Shown piece by piece: positions 1 through 8,922 of a DNA stretch of 64,000 nucleotides (its first letter is position 1; each line of letters opens with the position of its first letter). Below the pieces are notes generated by a model. That model did not search any database. It worked only from the letters and a program-made list of their open reading frames with translations, and was not told the origin of the DNA. The stretch comes from CALKJU01 sp035326425 (GTDB lineage Bacteria > Pseudomonadota > Alphaproteobacteria > Geminicoccales > Geminicoccaceae). Position numbers and translations under genes: made by a program. Location of the stretch: positions 62,001 through 126,000 of the forward strand of contig DAOLFG010000006.1 in NCBI GenBank assembly GCA_035326425.1, written 5' to 3'.

Positions 1-1
1 C

Positions 2-3000
2 CTCGAATACGAGACGCAGGACTGGCAGCCGGCCGAAGGCGGTCACATCAGCGATGCGATCTACGAGGACTACGGCCTTCAGGTCATCCGTATTCCCGGC
101 GCGCAAGCCCATCCGACCCAACTCGTGCAGTCGGCGGCGATGGCGAGCGTCGCGCCGCCCAAGCCGAGCTATCGGCCACATCTGCCGAAAACCATTCTCG
201 GCGACCTGTCCGACGCCCAGCTCGAAACCGTCATCTACGCCGGCGAAGCCCATGCGGGCCACATCCCCGGCGCCTGGACGGTCGACGACACGCGCGATGT
301 AGTCTCGGCCGCGCCCGAGGACGCCAAGGACGCGGTGCGGTTCCGCCAGGGCTTCATGATCGGTGACGGCACCGGCGTCGGCAAGGGCCGGGAGTCGGCC
401 GCCATCATCCTCGACAACTGGATGCAAGGAAGACGTAAGGCGGTCTGGATCTCGAAGTCCGACAAGCTGCTCGAAGATGCCCAACGCGATTGGGCCGCGC
501 TCGGAATGGAGCGTCTTCTGGTCGTTCCGCTGGCGCAGTTCCCCCAGGGCAAGGACATCCATCTCGACGAGGGCATCCTATTTCTAACCTATGCCACGCT
601 GCGCTCCGACGCCCGCGGAGAGAGGGTTTCCAGGGTCGACCAGATCGTCCAATGGTTAGGTCCGAAGTTCGACGGAGCGATCATTTTCGACGAGGCACAC
701 GCGATGCAAAACGCGGCTGGCGGGAAAGGCGAGCGAGGCGACATCAGCCCTTCGCAACAGGGCCGCGCCGGCCTTCGCCTGCAACATGCGCTGCCGGACG
801 CCCGCATCGTCTATGTCTCGGCCACCGGCGCGACCAATGTGCATAATCTGGCCTACGCGCAACGGCTCGGCCTCTGGGGCGGCGAGGATGCTCCATTCGG
901 CACCCGCGCCGAGTTCATCCAGGCGATCGAGGCGGGCGGCGTCGCCGCCATGGAAGTGCTGGCCCGCGACCTGCGTGCGCTCGGTCTCTATACCGCCCGC
1001 TCGCTCAGTTTCGCCGGTGTCGAATACGAGTTGCTGGAGCACGAACTGACGCCCGAGCAGACCCGCATCTACGACGCCTATGCGGCTGCTTTTGCGATCA
1101 TCCATAACAATCTCGATGCGGCCATGGAGGCGTCCAACATCACCGGCTCTGCCGGCACGTTGAACCGGCAAGCCAAATCCGCCGCCCGCTCGGCCTTCGA
1201 GAGCGCCAAGCAGAGATTTTTCTCGCATCTGCTTACCGGCATGAAAGTTCCGACGCTGATCCGCGCGATCGAGGCCGATCTCGAGGCAGGCCATTCGGCC
1301 GTCATCCAGATCGTCTCCACGGGCGAAGCGTTGATGGAGCGCCGGCTGGCAGAGCTGCCCACGGAGGAATGGAACGACGTTCGCGTCGACATCACCCCGA
1401 GGGAATACGTTCTCGACTACCTCGCCCACTCCTTCCCGGTGCAGCTTCACGAGCCTTGCACCGATAGCTCCGGCAATCTGACCTCGCGCCCCGTCATGCG
1501 CAACGGTCAGCCGGTCGAGAGCCGTGCGGCGGTGGCCCGGCGCGACGGGCTGATCGCCAGGCTCGCCAGCCTGCCGCCGGTCCCCGGCGCGCTCGACCAG
1601 CTCGTGCAATACTTCGGCACCGACACCGTGGCCGAGGTGACGGGCCGGTCACGGCGCATCGTCCGCAAAATCGGCAACGGCGTCACCATCGACCGGCTGG
1701 TCGTCGAGAACCGAGCCGCCTCCGCCAACCTCGCCGAGACCCAGGCGTTCATGGACGACGCGAAGCGCGCGCTCGTCTTCTCCGACGCCGGCGGGACCGG
1801 CAGGTCTTATCACGCCGAGCTGTCGGCGAAGAACGCACGGCTGCGCGTCCATTACCTGCTCGAAGCCGGCTGGAAGGCCGACACCGCCATCCAGGGGCTC
1901 GGCCGGACGCACCGCACCAACCAGAAGCAACCGCCGCTGTTCCGGCCGATCTCGACCAATGTGAAGGCCGAGAAGCGGTTCCTCTCGACCATCGCCAGGC
2001 GACTCGACACGCTCGGCGCCATCACGCGGGGACAGCGCCAGACGGGCGGGCAGGGCCTGTTCCGTCCCGAGGGCAATCTGGAGAGCGACTACGCGCGCGA
2101 CGCGCTGCGCCAGCTCTATCTCCTGCTCGTGCGCGGCAAGGTCGAGGGCTGCTCGCTCGAACGCTTCGAGGCCGCCACCGGCCTGAAGCTGATGGATTCG
2201 ACCGGCATCAGGGACGAGCTTCCGCCGATCACCACTTTCCTCAATCGGCTGCTCGCCTTGACGATCGAGCTTCAGGGCGTCCTCTTCACCGCGTTCGAGC
2301 AGCTCCTGACCGCCCGTATCGAGGGCGCGATTGCGTCCGGCACCTACGACATCGGACTGGAGACGCTGACGGCGGAGAGCTTCGTCGTCACCGACCGGCA
2401 GACGATCTACACCCATCCTCGCACCGGCGCGGAAACCCGCCTGCTCACCATCTCCGAGCGCAGGCGTAACCGGCCGGTCACGCTCGATGCCGCGCTTTCC
2501 GAGCTTGCCGACCCGCGCGCGAAGCTGCTCATCAACGAGCGGTCGGGTCGCGCGGCGGTGCAGATCCCGACCAGCAGCGTCATGCTGGATGATGGCGAGG
2601 TCGACCGCCGCGTCCGGCTGATCCGGCCAATGGAGAAGCCGAATATCCCGATCCGCCTCCTGGGCGGAACCCATTGGGTCGAGACAGACCGGCACACCTT
2701 CGCCTCGGCCTGGAACGCCGAGGTCGCGGACGTGCCGGAGTTCACCGCCGGCACGCTGCATATGGTGTCCGGCCTGCTCCTGCCGATCTGGAAGCGGTTG
2801 CCGAATGATTCCACCCGCGTCTATCGGCTCCAGACCGACGAAGGCGAGCGTGTCATTGGCCGGCGCGTTTCCCCGGCCTGGGCCGCGCAGGCGACCGAGA
2901 CCGGCACGACGACACTCACGCCCGACGACGCCTTCGCCGCGCTCATGGACGGCCGCACCGTCCTCGATCTCGCCGAGGGGCTTCAGCTTCGCCGGGTCAG

Positions 3001-3202
3001 GGCCATGGGCGCGCACCGCATCGAGCTGTCGGGCTTCACCGACGCCATGCGCGAGCGGCTGACGGCCTACGGCCTGTTCCACGAAATCATTTCGTGGAAG
3101 CTGCGCATGTTCGTGCCGACCGATGCGTCCGGCGTCGCGGTGCTCGGCCGTGTCCTCGACCGCTGGCCGGTCGAGCGCATCGGCGAGCGGGAGGCGGCGT
3201 AA
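2..3202 (+). CDS. Strawberry-notch-like helicase/NTPase, 5'-truncated by window
   Basis: The reading frame is already open at the first bases, so this is the C-terminal part (about 1066 residues) of a larger protein. Full-length plasmid and ICE relatives usually carry an N-terminal DNA methylase-like domain, which would lie outside the window. The visible part has a strawberry-notch Walker A (GDGTGVGKGR, near 362-391), a DEAH box (689-700) and a helicase C-terminal region with GGTGRSYHA and a GLGRTHRTNQ motif near 1900-1925. Together these indicate a superfamily-2 ATPase acting on nucleic acid. The stop overlaps the next start (TAATG). Its exact role in the element is unknown; anti-restriction or DNA processing in transfer is a guess. 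Confidence 0.85.
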   Translation, partial: LEYETQDWQPAEGGHISDAIYEDYGLQVIRIPGAQAHPTQLVQSAAMASVAPPKPSYRPHLPKTILGDLSDAQLETVIYAGEAHAGHIPGAWTVDDTRDVVSAAPEDAKDAVRFRQGFMIGDGTGVGKGRESAAIILDNWMQGRRKAVWISKSDKLLEDAQRDWAALGMERLLVVPLAQFPQGKDIHLDEGILFLTYATLRSDARGERVSRVDQIVQWLGPKFDGAIIFDEAHAMQNAAGGKGERGDISPSQQGRAGLRLQHALPDARIVYVSATGATNVHNLAYAQRLGLWGGEDAPFGTRAEFIQAIEAGGVAAMEVLARDLRALGLYTARSLSFAGVEYELLEHELTPEQTRIYDAYAAAFAIIHNNLDAAMEASNITGSAGTLNRQAKSAARSAFESAKQRFFSHLLTGMKVPTLIRAIEADLEAGHSAVIQIVSTGEALMERRLAELPTEEWNDVRVDITPREYVLDYLAHSFPVQLHEPCTDSSGNLTSRPVMRNGQPVESRAAVARRDGLIARLASLPPVPGALDQLVQYFGTDTVAEVTGRSRRIVRKIGNGVTIDRLVVENRAASANLAETQAFMDDAKRALVFSDAGGTGRSYHAELSAKNARLRVHYLLEAGWKADTAIQGLGRTHRTNQKQPPLFRPISTNVKAEKRFLSTIARRLDTLGAITRGQRQTGGQGLFRPEGNLESDYARDALRQLYLLLVRGKVEGCSLERFEAATGLKLMDSTGIRDELPPITTFLNRLLALTIELQGVLFTAFEQLLTARIEGAIASGTYDIGLETLTAESFVVTDRQTIYTHPRTGAETRLLTISERRRNRPVTLDAALSELADPRAKLLINERSGRAAVQIPTSSVMLDDGEVDRRVRLIRPMEKPNIPIRLLGGTHWVETDRHTFASAWNAEVADVPEFTAGTLHMVSGLLLPIWKRLPNDSTRVYRLQTDEGERVIGRRVSPAWAAQATETGTTTLTPDDAFAALMDGRTVLDLAEGLQLRRVRAMGAHRIELSGFTDAMRERLTAYGLFHEIISWKLRMFVPTDASGVAVLGRVLDRWPVERIGEREAA

Positions 3203-4242
3203 TGTCCCGGCTCGACGCTGGCGAACTGGCGATCCGTCTCGGCCGAAGGGCCGAGGCGGTCTGCCGCAACTATCTCTCCAACGGCCGCCGCGAAGGCCAC
3301 TACTGGCTGGTCGGCGACGTCAACAACACGCCGGGCCGCTCCATGTATGTGCGCTTGACCGGGCCGGAGACCGGCAAGGGCGCGGCAGGCAAATGGACCG
3401 ATGCGGCGGTTCCCGACGCCCATGGCGATCTGCTCGACGTCATCGCAGCGTCGATCGGGCGTTCCGACTTCCGCTCCATCGCGGCAGAAGCGCGCCGCTT
3501 CCTGTCGCTGCCCGACCCCGACCCGCCGGAGGGGGCCGAATCCGACCGGACACCGGCTCCGTCCGGATCGCCCGAGGCGGCGCGCCGGCTCCTTGCCATC
3601 TCGCAGCCCATCCGCGGCACGCTTGCGGAAACCTATCTGCGCAGTCGCGGCATCACGGCGCTGCACGATCTCGGCAGCCTGCATTTCCATCCCGGCTGCT
3701 ACTATCGGCCTGAAGGCTCCCGCGTCACCCGGACGCTGCCGGCGATGGTCGCTGCCGTCACCGACCTCACCAGCACCGTGACCGGAGCGCATCGCACCTG
3801 GCTCCCGGCGGATGGCGCATGGAAGCCCGGCATCGAAATCCCGCGCCGGGCGATGGGGGGCCTTCTCGGCAACGGAGTGCGGTTCGGACGGTTGGGCGCG
3901 GTGATGGCAGGCGGCGAAGGCATCGAGACGGTGCTGTCGGTCCGCTCGGGTCTGCCCCGCATGCCGATGATCGCGGCGCTCTCGGCGGCTCACCTCGCAG
4001 CCATCGCGTTCCCGGCGGAGTTGCGCCGGCTCTATGTCGTGCGCGATCGAGATCCGGCCGGAAACCGCGCGAGGGACAGTCTGATCTCCAGCGCAACGGC
4101 GGTCGGGATCGAGGCGGTCGATCTCACTCCGCGCGGCGGCGACTTCAATGACGATCTTCGGGACGGGGGCCTCGATGCTCTCCTGGCATTGCTGAGGGAT
4201 CAGCTCCACCCCGACGATGCGGGCCGTTTTCTCGGCGGTTGA
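3202..4242 (+). CDS. Toprim-domain protein (DUF7146/primase-like)
   Basis: 346 residues, starting at the ATG that overlaps the upstream TAA by one base, so it is translationally coupled to the helicase gene. The N-terminal half resembles the DUF7146 region of plasmid primase-like proteins. The C-terminal half has toprim signatures: GGEGIETVLS with the catalytic Glu (near 3913-3942) and RDRDPAGN with the D-x-D metal-binding pair (near 4042-4065). Toprim proteins make or break phosphodiester bonds. Next to a helicase, a role in priming or processing transferred single-stranded DNA is plausible but inferred. No zinc-finger primase domain is evident. Confidence 0.8.
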   Translation: MSRLDAGELAIRLGRRAEAVCRNYLSNGRREGHYWLVGDVNNTPGRSMYVRLTGPETGKGAAGKWTDAAVPDAHGDLLDVIAASIGRSDFRSIAAEARRFLSLPDPDPPEGAESDRTPAPSGSPEAARRLLAISQPIRGTLAETYLRSRGITALHDLGSLHFHPGCYYRPEGSRVTRTLPAMVAAVTDLTSTVTGAHRTWLPADGAWKPGIEIPRRAMGGLLGNGVRFGRLGAVMAGGEGIETVLSVRSGLPRMPMIAALSAAHLAAIAFPAELRRLYVVRDRDPAGNRARDSLISSATAVGIEAVDLTPRGGDFNDDLRDGGLDALLALLRDQLHPDDAGRFLGG

Positions 4243-4565
4243 GCCATCGTGATCGGGGCCGGGCGAAGCGACCGGCTCGATGCCGTCGGGTCATGGAAAC
4301 CCCGTGTCCATGTGCCGGAAAGGCCGGCGACCTTGGCCTTCTGAGAGGGCGATCGGCCCACAAACCGGCCAGCCGGGCAATGGCCGCGTCCGGCTAATTT
4401 CCGCCGGCGGGGGCGAGCCCCGCCTTTGCAGCGCGAAGCAAATTAGCCGGACCCGGCCATCGAGGCCCCCGCGAGAGGCGGGGGCTGCCAGTCCGTCCGC
4501 CCCGTGGGCTTGTCGTCGCCATGAAGGCCGCGACGGTCGCGGCTTCCCAGACAAGGAGCACAGGG
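4243..4565. other. Gene-free spacer holding a large inverted repeat
   Basis: 323 bases without a convincing gene between the toprim and DUF2493 genes. The main content is the inverted repeat at 4389-4451, described separately. A Shine-Dalgarno AGGAG precedes the DUF2493 start at the right edge. Confidence 0.6.
4389..4451. repeat. Inverted repeat with perfect 12-bp arms
   Basis: TCCGGCTAATTT (4389-4400) and its exact reverse complement AAATTAGCCGGA (4440-4451) enclose a 39-base GC-rich spacer that can itself fold (GGGGCGAGCCCC). Outer flanks GGCC/GGCC extend the pairing imperfectly. It could form a cruciform or a long mRNA hairpin before the DUF2493 gene. There is no T-run, so it is not a classical terminator. 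Function unknown. Confidence 0.7.
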
Positions 4566-5498
4566 ATGACCCAACACGACGACGATTTCGAGCCGGTCCA
4601 CACCTCGTCCCCAACCGAACACGTCCTCAACGAATTGCAGCTTTACGGCTTCCGCCCGTTCGAGGATGAACCCGATCCCCGCCCGCTGCCCGAGGGCAAC
4701 ATCGTGGCAGGCGCCATCGCCGACATCTTCGACGCCTTCGTCGCCACGCTGAGGGACACCCGCCTGGAACCCGACCTTGACGAGTTGCTCTGGGGGACGG
4801 TCAACCTGTTCCATCGGGCGGCCAGCCGGATCGAGCGCGAGCTTGACGACAACGAGCAGGCGCAGCGCCGCCTTCAGCGGGAACAGGACGGCAGCGAGGT
4901 GAAATCCACCGAGCTGGAGCGCCTGACGGCAGAGGGCCAGACGATGATCGAGCGGCGCGATGCGTTCGAGCTGATGCGCGACCAGGCCAGCGATCACTTC
5001 GAGCGCCAGACCGGCACGCCCTGGCGGCCCCGTTCCGGCTCGCTGGTCAACCATCGCAACCTGACGGCGGCGGTGATCGACAGCCGGGACTTCATGGCGG
5101 CCAGACGCCGGGCCGAGACCGAGCTGATGCTTCCCTCCGGTCCCGTCGTCGCCGTCTCGGGCGGCACCGACTTCAACGACCATGCCTTCATCTGGGCGAA
5201 GCTGGATCAGGCCCATGAGAAGCGGCCGGACATGGTGCTGATGCACGGCGGCTCCGAGCGCGGCGCGGAGAAGATTGCCGCTCGTTGGGCCGATAGCCGC
5301 AAGGTCAAGCAGGTCGCGCTGAAGCCGGACTTCAAGAAGTATCCGGCGAAGCAGGCGCCCTACAAGCGCAACGATACCATGCTCGAAATCTTGCCCGTCG
5401 GCGTTCTCGTCTTCGGCAATGGCGGGATACAGGCGAATCTTTTCGACAAGGCTCGCAAGCTCGGCATCCCGGCGAGGATGTACGAGGGTGGCGCGTGA
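4566..5498 (+). CDS. DUF2493 (SLOG-superfamily) domain protein
   Basis: 310 residues. Start chosen at 4566 because AGGAG lies eight bases upstream; an in-frame ATG at 4521 lacks this. The N-terminal 200 residues are helical and charged (a coiled-coil stretch around ERELDDNEQAQRRLQ). The C-terminal 110 residues carry the DUF2493 signature: VVAVSGGTDFNDH, then HGGSERGAEKIAARWA, then RNDTMLEILPVGVLVFGNGG. This is a Rossmann-like SLOG fold expected to bind a nucleotide or nucleotide-derived ligand. The gene is common on alphaproteobacterial plasmids and ICEs, but no cellular role is established. Confidence 0.8.
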   Translation: MTQHDDDFEPVHTSSPTEHVLNELQLYGFRPFEDEPDPRPLPEGNIVAGAIADIFDAFVATLRDTRLEPDLDELLWGTVNLFHRAASRIERELDDNEQAQRRLQREQDGSEVKSTELERLTAEGQTMIERRDAFELMRDQASDHFERQTGTPWRPRSGSLVNHRNLTAAVIDSRDFMAARRRAETELMLPSGPVVAVSGGTDFNDHAFIWAKLDQAHEKRPDMVLMHGGSERGAEKIAARWADSRKVKQVALKPDFKKYPAKQAPYKRNDTMLEILPVGVLVFGNGGIQANLFDKARKLGIPARMYEGGA

Positions 5499-5522
5499 GC
5501 GCCACCTTCACCACCGCGAGAC

Positions 5523-5543
5523 GGCTCGGCCTAGAGCCGAGCC
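5523..5543 (+). terminator. Terminator-like hairpin after the DUF2493 gene
   Basis: GGCTCGGC (5523-5530) pairs exactly with GCCGAGCC (5536-5543) around a five-base loop, 24 bases after the stop codon. There is no U-tract, so intrinsic termination is uncertain; it may simply stabilise the transcript end. Confidence 0.4.
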
Positions 5544-5694
5544 CGCCTCGAAAGCGGCGGCAAGACTTGACTGCAGCGCCACCTTCTGAGTCAAATAGAG
5601 CCGTCAGAACCCGGCGAAACAGTCAGATCAAGGCGGTGCGTGGCGCAGAGGCGGCCTGTCGAGAGAAGACCATCATCGACCCGAGGAGGTTTTC

Positions 5695-6111
5695 ATGACG
5701 CTCATTCTGCTTGCGATGTCCGCTGTCATCGTCTTCTGCATCATCGCCTGGAACTTGGCGATCTACGCTCTACCTGTCATGGTCGCCCTGACGGCCTTCC
5801 AATGGGTCTATGCGACCGAAGCCGGCATCTTCCTGTCGGGGCTGGCCGCGCTCGGCGCGGCGCTCGCCTCCGTGGCGCTCGTCATCGCCGTCGTCGGCCT
5901 CGCCAAGAACGTCGCGTTGCGGCTCGTGGCGCTCGCCGTTTTCGCCGTTCCGGCCTTCCTCGCCGGTTACGCGCTCTCCTACGGCATCCTGAAGCACACC
6001 ACCGATTCCGGGCTGCTGCTCAATTCGGTCGGCATCATCGCCGGTCTGGTCATCGGCGTGTCAGCGATCATCAATCTGAACGCGCTCGGCGAATCCGCCC
6101 TGTCGCGCTAG
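5695..6111 (+). CDS. Small multi-spanning membrane protein, unknown function
   Basis: 138 residues with a strong ribosome-binding site (GAGGAGG, six bases before ATG). About four hydrophobic segments can be seen: residues near 2-20, 24-40, 44-68 and 72-95, with a further one near 108-125, so it is almost wholly membrane-embedded. Few charged residues and no recognisable motif. I do not recognise the family with certainty. It sits alone between two gene-poor stretches in the left accessory part of the ICE, so neighbours give no functional clue. Confidence 0.65.
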   Translation: MTLILLAMSAVIVFCIIAWNLAIYALPVMVALTAFQWVYATEAGIFLSGLAALGAALASVALVIAVVGLAKNVALRLVALAVFAVPAFLAGYALSYGILKHTTDSGLLLNSVGIIAGLVIGVSAIINLNALGESALSR

Positions 6112-6724
6112 GCGGCCGAAGATCGGCGTCGCCCTTCCAGCCCGACCTCTCTGCCGGCATGGACTTGTCGGCCGTGATCGCAGGCGATCACACTTTCCTG
6201 TCGGAGCATCTGGCTTTCTCCAAAAACCGGAAACCACTTTTTGGCCCGATGCTCCCGCTATGAAAGGGGGGCAGGGCCACCCCTCTCATTCTCTCCCCAA
6301 GGTGGCAGGGCCGAGCCCCGCCCCCTTCGACCCCCACCCCTGGAAGCGGGGTGTCACACCCCCTTCCAGACCATCCCCGGATCATGCGGACACGGCCGTC
6401 TGGCCGACGCCGTGGCTACTCCTCTCTCTCTGACGTCCGAGTATGCGCGCGTCCATGCGGTGTAAAGGACATCGCGGCACCTCCAATTTTCCGCTCCGAC
6501 CGAACACGGTCGCAACAGAAAATCGGTTCCTCCGCTCGCCGCATAGCGGCCGCTTCGCGGTCCCTNNNNNNNNNNNNNNNNNNNNNNNNNNNNNNNNNNN
6601 NNNNNNNNNNNNNNNNNNNNNNNNNNNNNNNNNNNNNNNNNNNNNNNNNNNNNNNNNNNNNNNNNTCCCTGACACCTCTGGCCGCCAGCGCAGACTCCTT
6701 CCGTCAGAACGAAAGGAGACTTCC
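6112..6724. other. Gene-poor spacer interrupted by assembly gap
   Basis: GC-rich spacer with several short self-complementary stretches and no convincing coding sequence on either strand. It contains the 100-N gap at 6566-6665, so a small gene or repeat could be missing. The right end carries a ribosome-binding site (AAAGGAG) for the 6725 gene. Confidence 0.6.
6566..6665. other. Assembly gap (100 N)
   Basis: Exactly 100 undetermined bases, the usual placeholder for a scaffold gap of unknown size. TCCCT stands on both sides of the gap. Reading frames drawn across it are artefacts. Confidence 0.99.
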
Positions 6725-7096
6725 ATGACATATCGCAGGATCATCACCATCGACGGCGGCAGCGCGCAATATTGGCGGGACCGGAAGAAAGGCTTCCGGC
6801 TCATCCGCGAGGCGGAAGAGGCCATCGAGGATCTGAAGCACGAGCGGATGTATATCCGCGGTGCGTGGAACGACGACTACGGCGATTTCGAGCCCGTCGA
6901 AAACCTCGCGCCTTTCGACCGGGTGGATGAGGCGATCGCGGCGATCGAAGCCAATGAGACGGCGGTGAGCATCCTCATTGCGCAGCGCCGCACCTGCATC
7001 GGCAACTGGAAGGTGCTCGCGGTGATCTACGCGCTGGCGAGGATCGACGGCGATGATCCGGAAAGCGACTACGAACTGCTCCACGGCCCGGACTGA
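6725..7096 (+). CDS. Conserved-looking hypothetical protein, 123 aa
   Basis: Start at the ATG preceded by GAAAGGAG about eight bases upstream. The protein is soluble and acidic, with a helical middle (LIREAEEAIEDLKHERMYIR) and a D/E-rich C-terminus. There is no signal peptide or membrane segment, and I do not recognise a domain. Codon use and GC at third positions match the neighbouring ICE genes, which supports real coding. A GC-rich hairpin follows the stop (CAGGCGGC/GCCGCCTG around 7113-7135). Confidence 0.6.
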   Translation: MTYRRIITIDGGSAQYWRDRKKGFRLIREAEEAIEDLKHERMYIRGAWNDDYGDFEPVENLAPFDRVDEAIAAIEANETAVSILIAQRRTCIGNWKVLAVIYALARIDGDDPESDYELLHGPD

Positions 7097-7273
7097 TATA
7101 GTCCGGCCAGCGACAGGCGGCTTGCGCCGCCTGTCGCCTTTGTTCTGCTGTCCGGGCAAAGGAGGCCGGATCGACCGGCCGCCATTGCATGCGAAAGAGG
7201 GCGTTCCGCCCCCTCTCGCGCTCACCCCTTGAAGGAAGGGCAAGCCCCTCCTTCAAACATCCTCCCATGGGAA

Positions 7274-7291
7274 GGAGGGACGGTTCCCTCC
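7274..7291. repeat. Hairpin repeat, copy 1 (copy 2 at 7981-7997)
   Basis: GGAGGGACGGTTCCCTCC here and GGAGGGACGGTCCCTCC at 7981-7997 are near-identical self-complementary sequences 700 bases apart. Copy 2 lies 24 bases upstream of the ssb start, so it would form a hairpin in the ssb leader. Function not known. Confidence 0.5.
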
Positions 7292-7589
7292 ACCTCCTTC
7301 CCAAACCCATCCTCCCCTCCCGGAAAGGCCCGGCCGGCCGCTTCCATCGAGAAATCGGCCCTGCGGCTTTAGCCGCCAGCTCTCGGCCCCTGATCAGATG
7401 CCGGGATCGGTCGGCTGACGGACGTGTCGAGGCCATCACCGTTCAGCTTCGGCAGCGATGGCGGCATCATCCTCGCAAAACCTCGGGCGGAATCGGTCGC
7501 ACACCCTGCGGTCCGCGCCACGGTCACTCTGGCGCCGAGATCGGGAACCGGCATCGCCGTCGCATTGGTATCGGCTCGAGGCCGGCCGT

Positions 7590-7640
7590 TCAGGCTGACG
7601 ATGCGGTGCCATTCGGTGTCCTGCGGCGACGGTGGTGGCG
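7590..7640 (-). pseudogene. Possible remnant of an inverted ssb copy
   Basis: On the minus strand this stretch shares an exact run of more than 20 bases with the ssb gene (around 8182-8204) and encodes QDTEWHRIVSLNG in the same frame as QDTEWHRIVAFNG in SSB. The similarity fades outside this core: no OB-fold start, no C-terminal DDDIPF tail. It may be a decayed ssb duplicate or a recombination scar. It does not look like a functional gene. Confidence 0.4.
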
Positions 7641-8020
7641 TCCGGCGCGATCGGTCCGGCGATCGAGGCGGGCAGGAAGGAGGCAGGCTCGTTGGATAGA
7701 CGGCGATGCCGCCGTGCCGGATTGCGGTATCGGTGGCCGGAAGGGGCCGACGACGACATGGATGGCGCATCGGTCTCCGCATTGGCTGTCGCGGAAAGAC
7801 CAATCCCTCCTCCTTTGACGATCCCCTAAGTCCGTTCCGTTTTCACCAGCAACCCCCAACTTCCGGGCCGTGTTGCCGCGCGAGCGCGGCTGCCCGCCCC
7901 AACCCGGAACTTGCGGGTCGAGCCGCCGCCCAAGGGCGCCGATGCAGTTGCCTCCGGACGGCCTTCATCCGGGTCTCGTCGGAGGGACGGTCCCTCCGGC
8001 GAGAGCAAACGGAGACAAAG

Positions 8021-8416
8021 ATGTTCAACCAAGTCACCCTCGTCGGCCACATCGGCGCAAACCCCGAAATCCGCAACACCAGCAACGGCAACAAGGTCGC
8101 CAACTTCTCTCTCGCCACTTCCCGTCCGCGCTACTCCGACGGCAAGATCGTTCGCAACGAACGCGGCTACGCCGAGCAGGACACCGAATGGCACCGCATT
8201 GTCGCCTTCAACGGCCAGGCCAAGTCCGCCGAGAAGTGCGTGAAGGGCATGCTGGTTCTCATCATCGGCCGCAACAGGACGAACAAGTGGCAGGACCGCG
8301 ACGGGAACGACCGCTACACCACCGAGGTCGTCGCCGAGGAGATCAGGTTCCTCGCCTGGCCGAAGCGCGAGGACGAGCAGACCTCCGAAACCTTCGACGA
8401 CGACATCCCGTTCTGA
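8021..8416 (+). CDS. ssb: Single-stranded DNA-binding protein
   Basis: 131 residues, near the lower end of the family's usual size. The OB-fold begins MFNQVTLVGHIGANPEIR and contains the typical EWHRIVAFNGQAK segment. The C-terminus ends in an acidic tail with DDDIPF, the conserved peptide that docks partner proteins. It coats single-stranded DNA during conjugative transfer or plasmid-like replication and is additional to the host SSB. Start supported by GGAG eight bases upstream. A strong intrinsic terminator follows directly, so the gene is probably monocistronic. Confidence 0.95.
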   Translation: MFNQVTLVGHIGANPEIRNTSNGNKVANFSLATSRPRYSDGKIVRNERGYAEQDTEWHRIVAFNGQAKSAEKCVKGMLVLIIGRNRTNKWQDRDGNDRYTTEVVAEEIRFLAWPKREDEQTSETFDDDIPF

Positions 8417-8429
8417 CCCGAGGACCAAA

Positions 8430-8460
8430 GGCCCGGCGGCTTTCGCCGCCGGGCCTTTTC
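8430..8460 (+). terminator. Rho-independent terminator of ssb
   Basis: A perfect 11-bp stem, GGCCCGGCGGC (8430-8440) with GCCGCCGGGCC (8445-8455), encloses a TTTC loop. It is followed by TTTT, 14 bases after the ssb stop codon. Confidence 0.9.
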
Positions 8461-8922
8461 CCATGTTCCCAGCCGGCCGGGCTTCGGATAGACGGTGCGC
8501 GGCGGCGCACCAATTGTGCTACCCGGCCGGGCCGGTCGACAGCTCTCCATGCAGCGCCCCATTCGGAGCGAAGGGGTCCGGCTCCTTCGACGTCACCATC
8601 CGTCCCCGTCGCGGCCGCGGCCATGCCTGCATCGAAGCCGGAGCATACGACGCCGATCAGCCATCGAGGCGGCGAGGCCGATCCGGCGGCACGGCATCCG
8701 GTGGCGCACGGAATCCAGCTCCGCAGATGACAGCACCATCCCGCTCTTGGAGGCTGACCCTGGTTTCAATCCCGGCCTTCCACGATCAACCCCGCAAGGG
8801 GGTCCGCTACGCGCGCGTGCGGCCCTTCCGGCTCAAGCCTCCAGGGTGATCGCGGCCGCGACCAAACCCACCGGGCGCCTGTCGAGCGGGGATGGTCCCC
8901 GCCACCAGAACGGGAGCCGGAT
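8461..8922. other. Gene-free spacer
   Basis: About 460 bases between the ssb terminator and the small 8923 gene. Open frames present on the plus strand have no ribosome-binding site or recognisable domain. Nothing else could be supported here. Confidence 0.5.

Larger units (their letters stand above)
7097..8020. other. Long gene-poor region upstream of ssb
   Basis: About 920 bases without a convincing intact gene. Open frames here lack ribosome-binding sites and known domains, and overlap one another on both strands. The region holds hairpin-rich GC sequence (7190-7400), two copies of a GGAGGGACGG hairpin (near 7274-7291 and 7981-7997) and a short inverted fragment resembling part of ssb (7590-7640). 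A promoter for ssb presumably lies near the right end but no clear -35/-10 pair is visible. Confidence 0.55.

Noticed and set aside
656..3082. Long minus-strand open frames opposite the strawberry-notch gene
   Set aside because: They arise from GC-skewed third positions in the real plus-strand gene, have no ribosome-binding sites and no recognisable domains.
4521..4565. Upstream ATG start for the DUF2493 gene
   Set aside because: No ribosome-binding site, whereas AGGAG sits at the right distance from ATG 4566.
7189..7818. Open frames of 200 aa on both strands before ssb
   Set aside because: They overlap each other, lack start signals and show no domain apart from the short ssb-like core on the minus strand.
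8463..8849. 128-aa open frame after ssb
   Set aside because: No ribosome-binding site, starts inside the ssb terminator flank, Arg/Pro-rich translation typical of a non-coding GC-rich frame.
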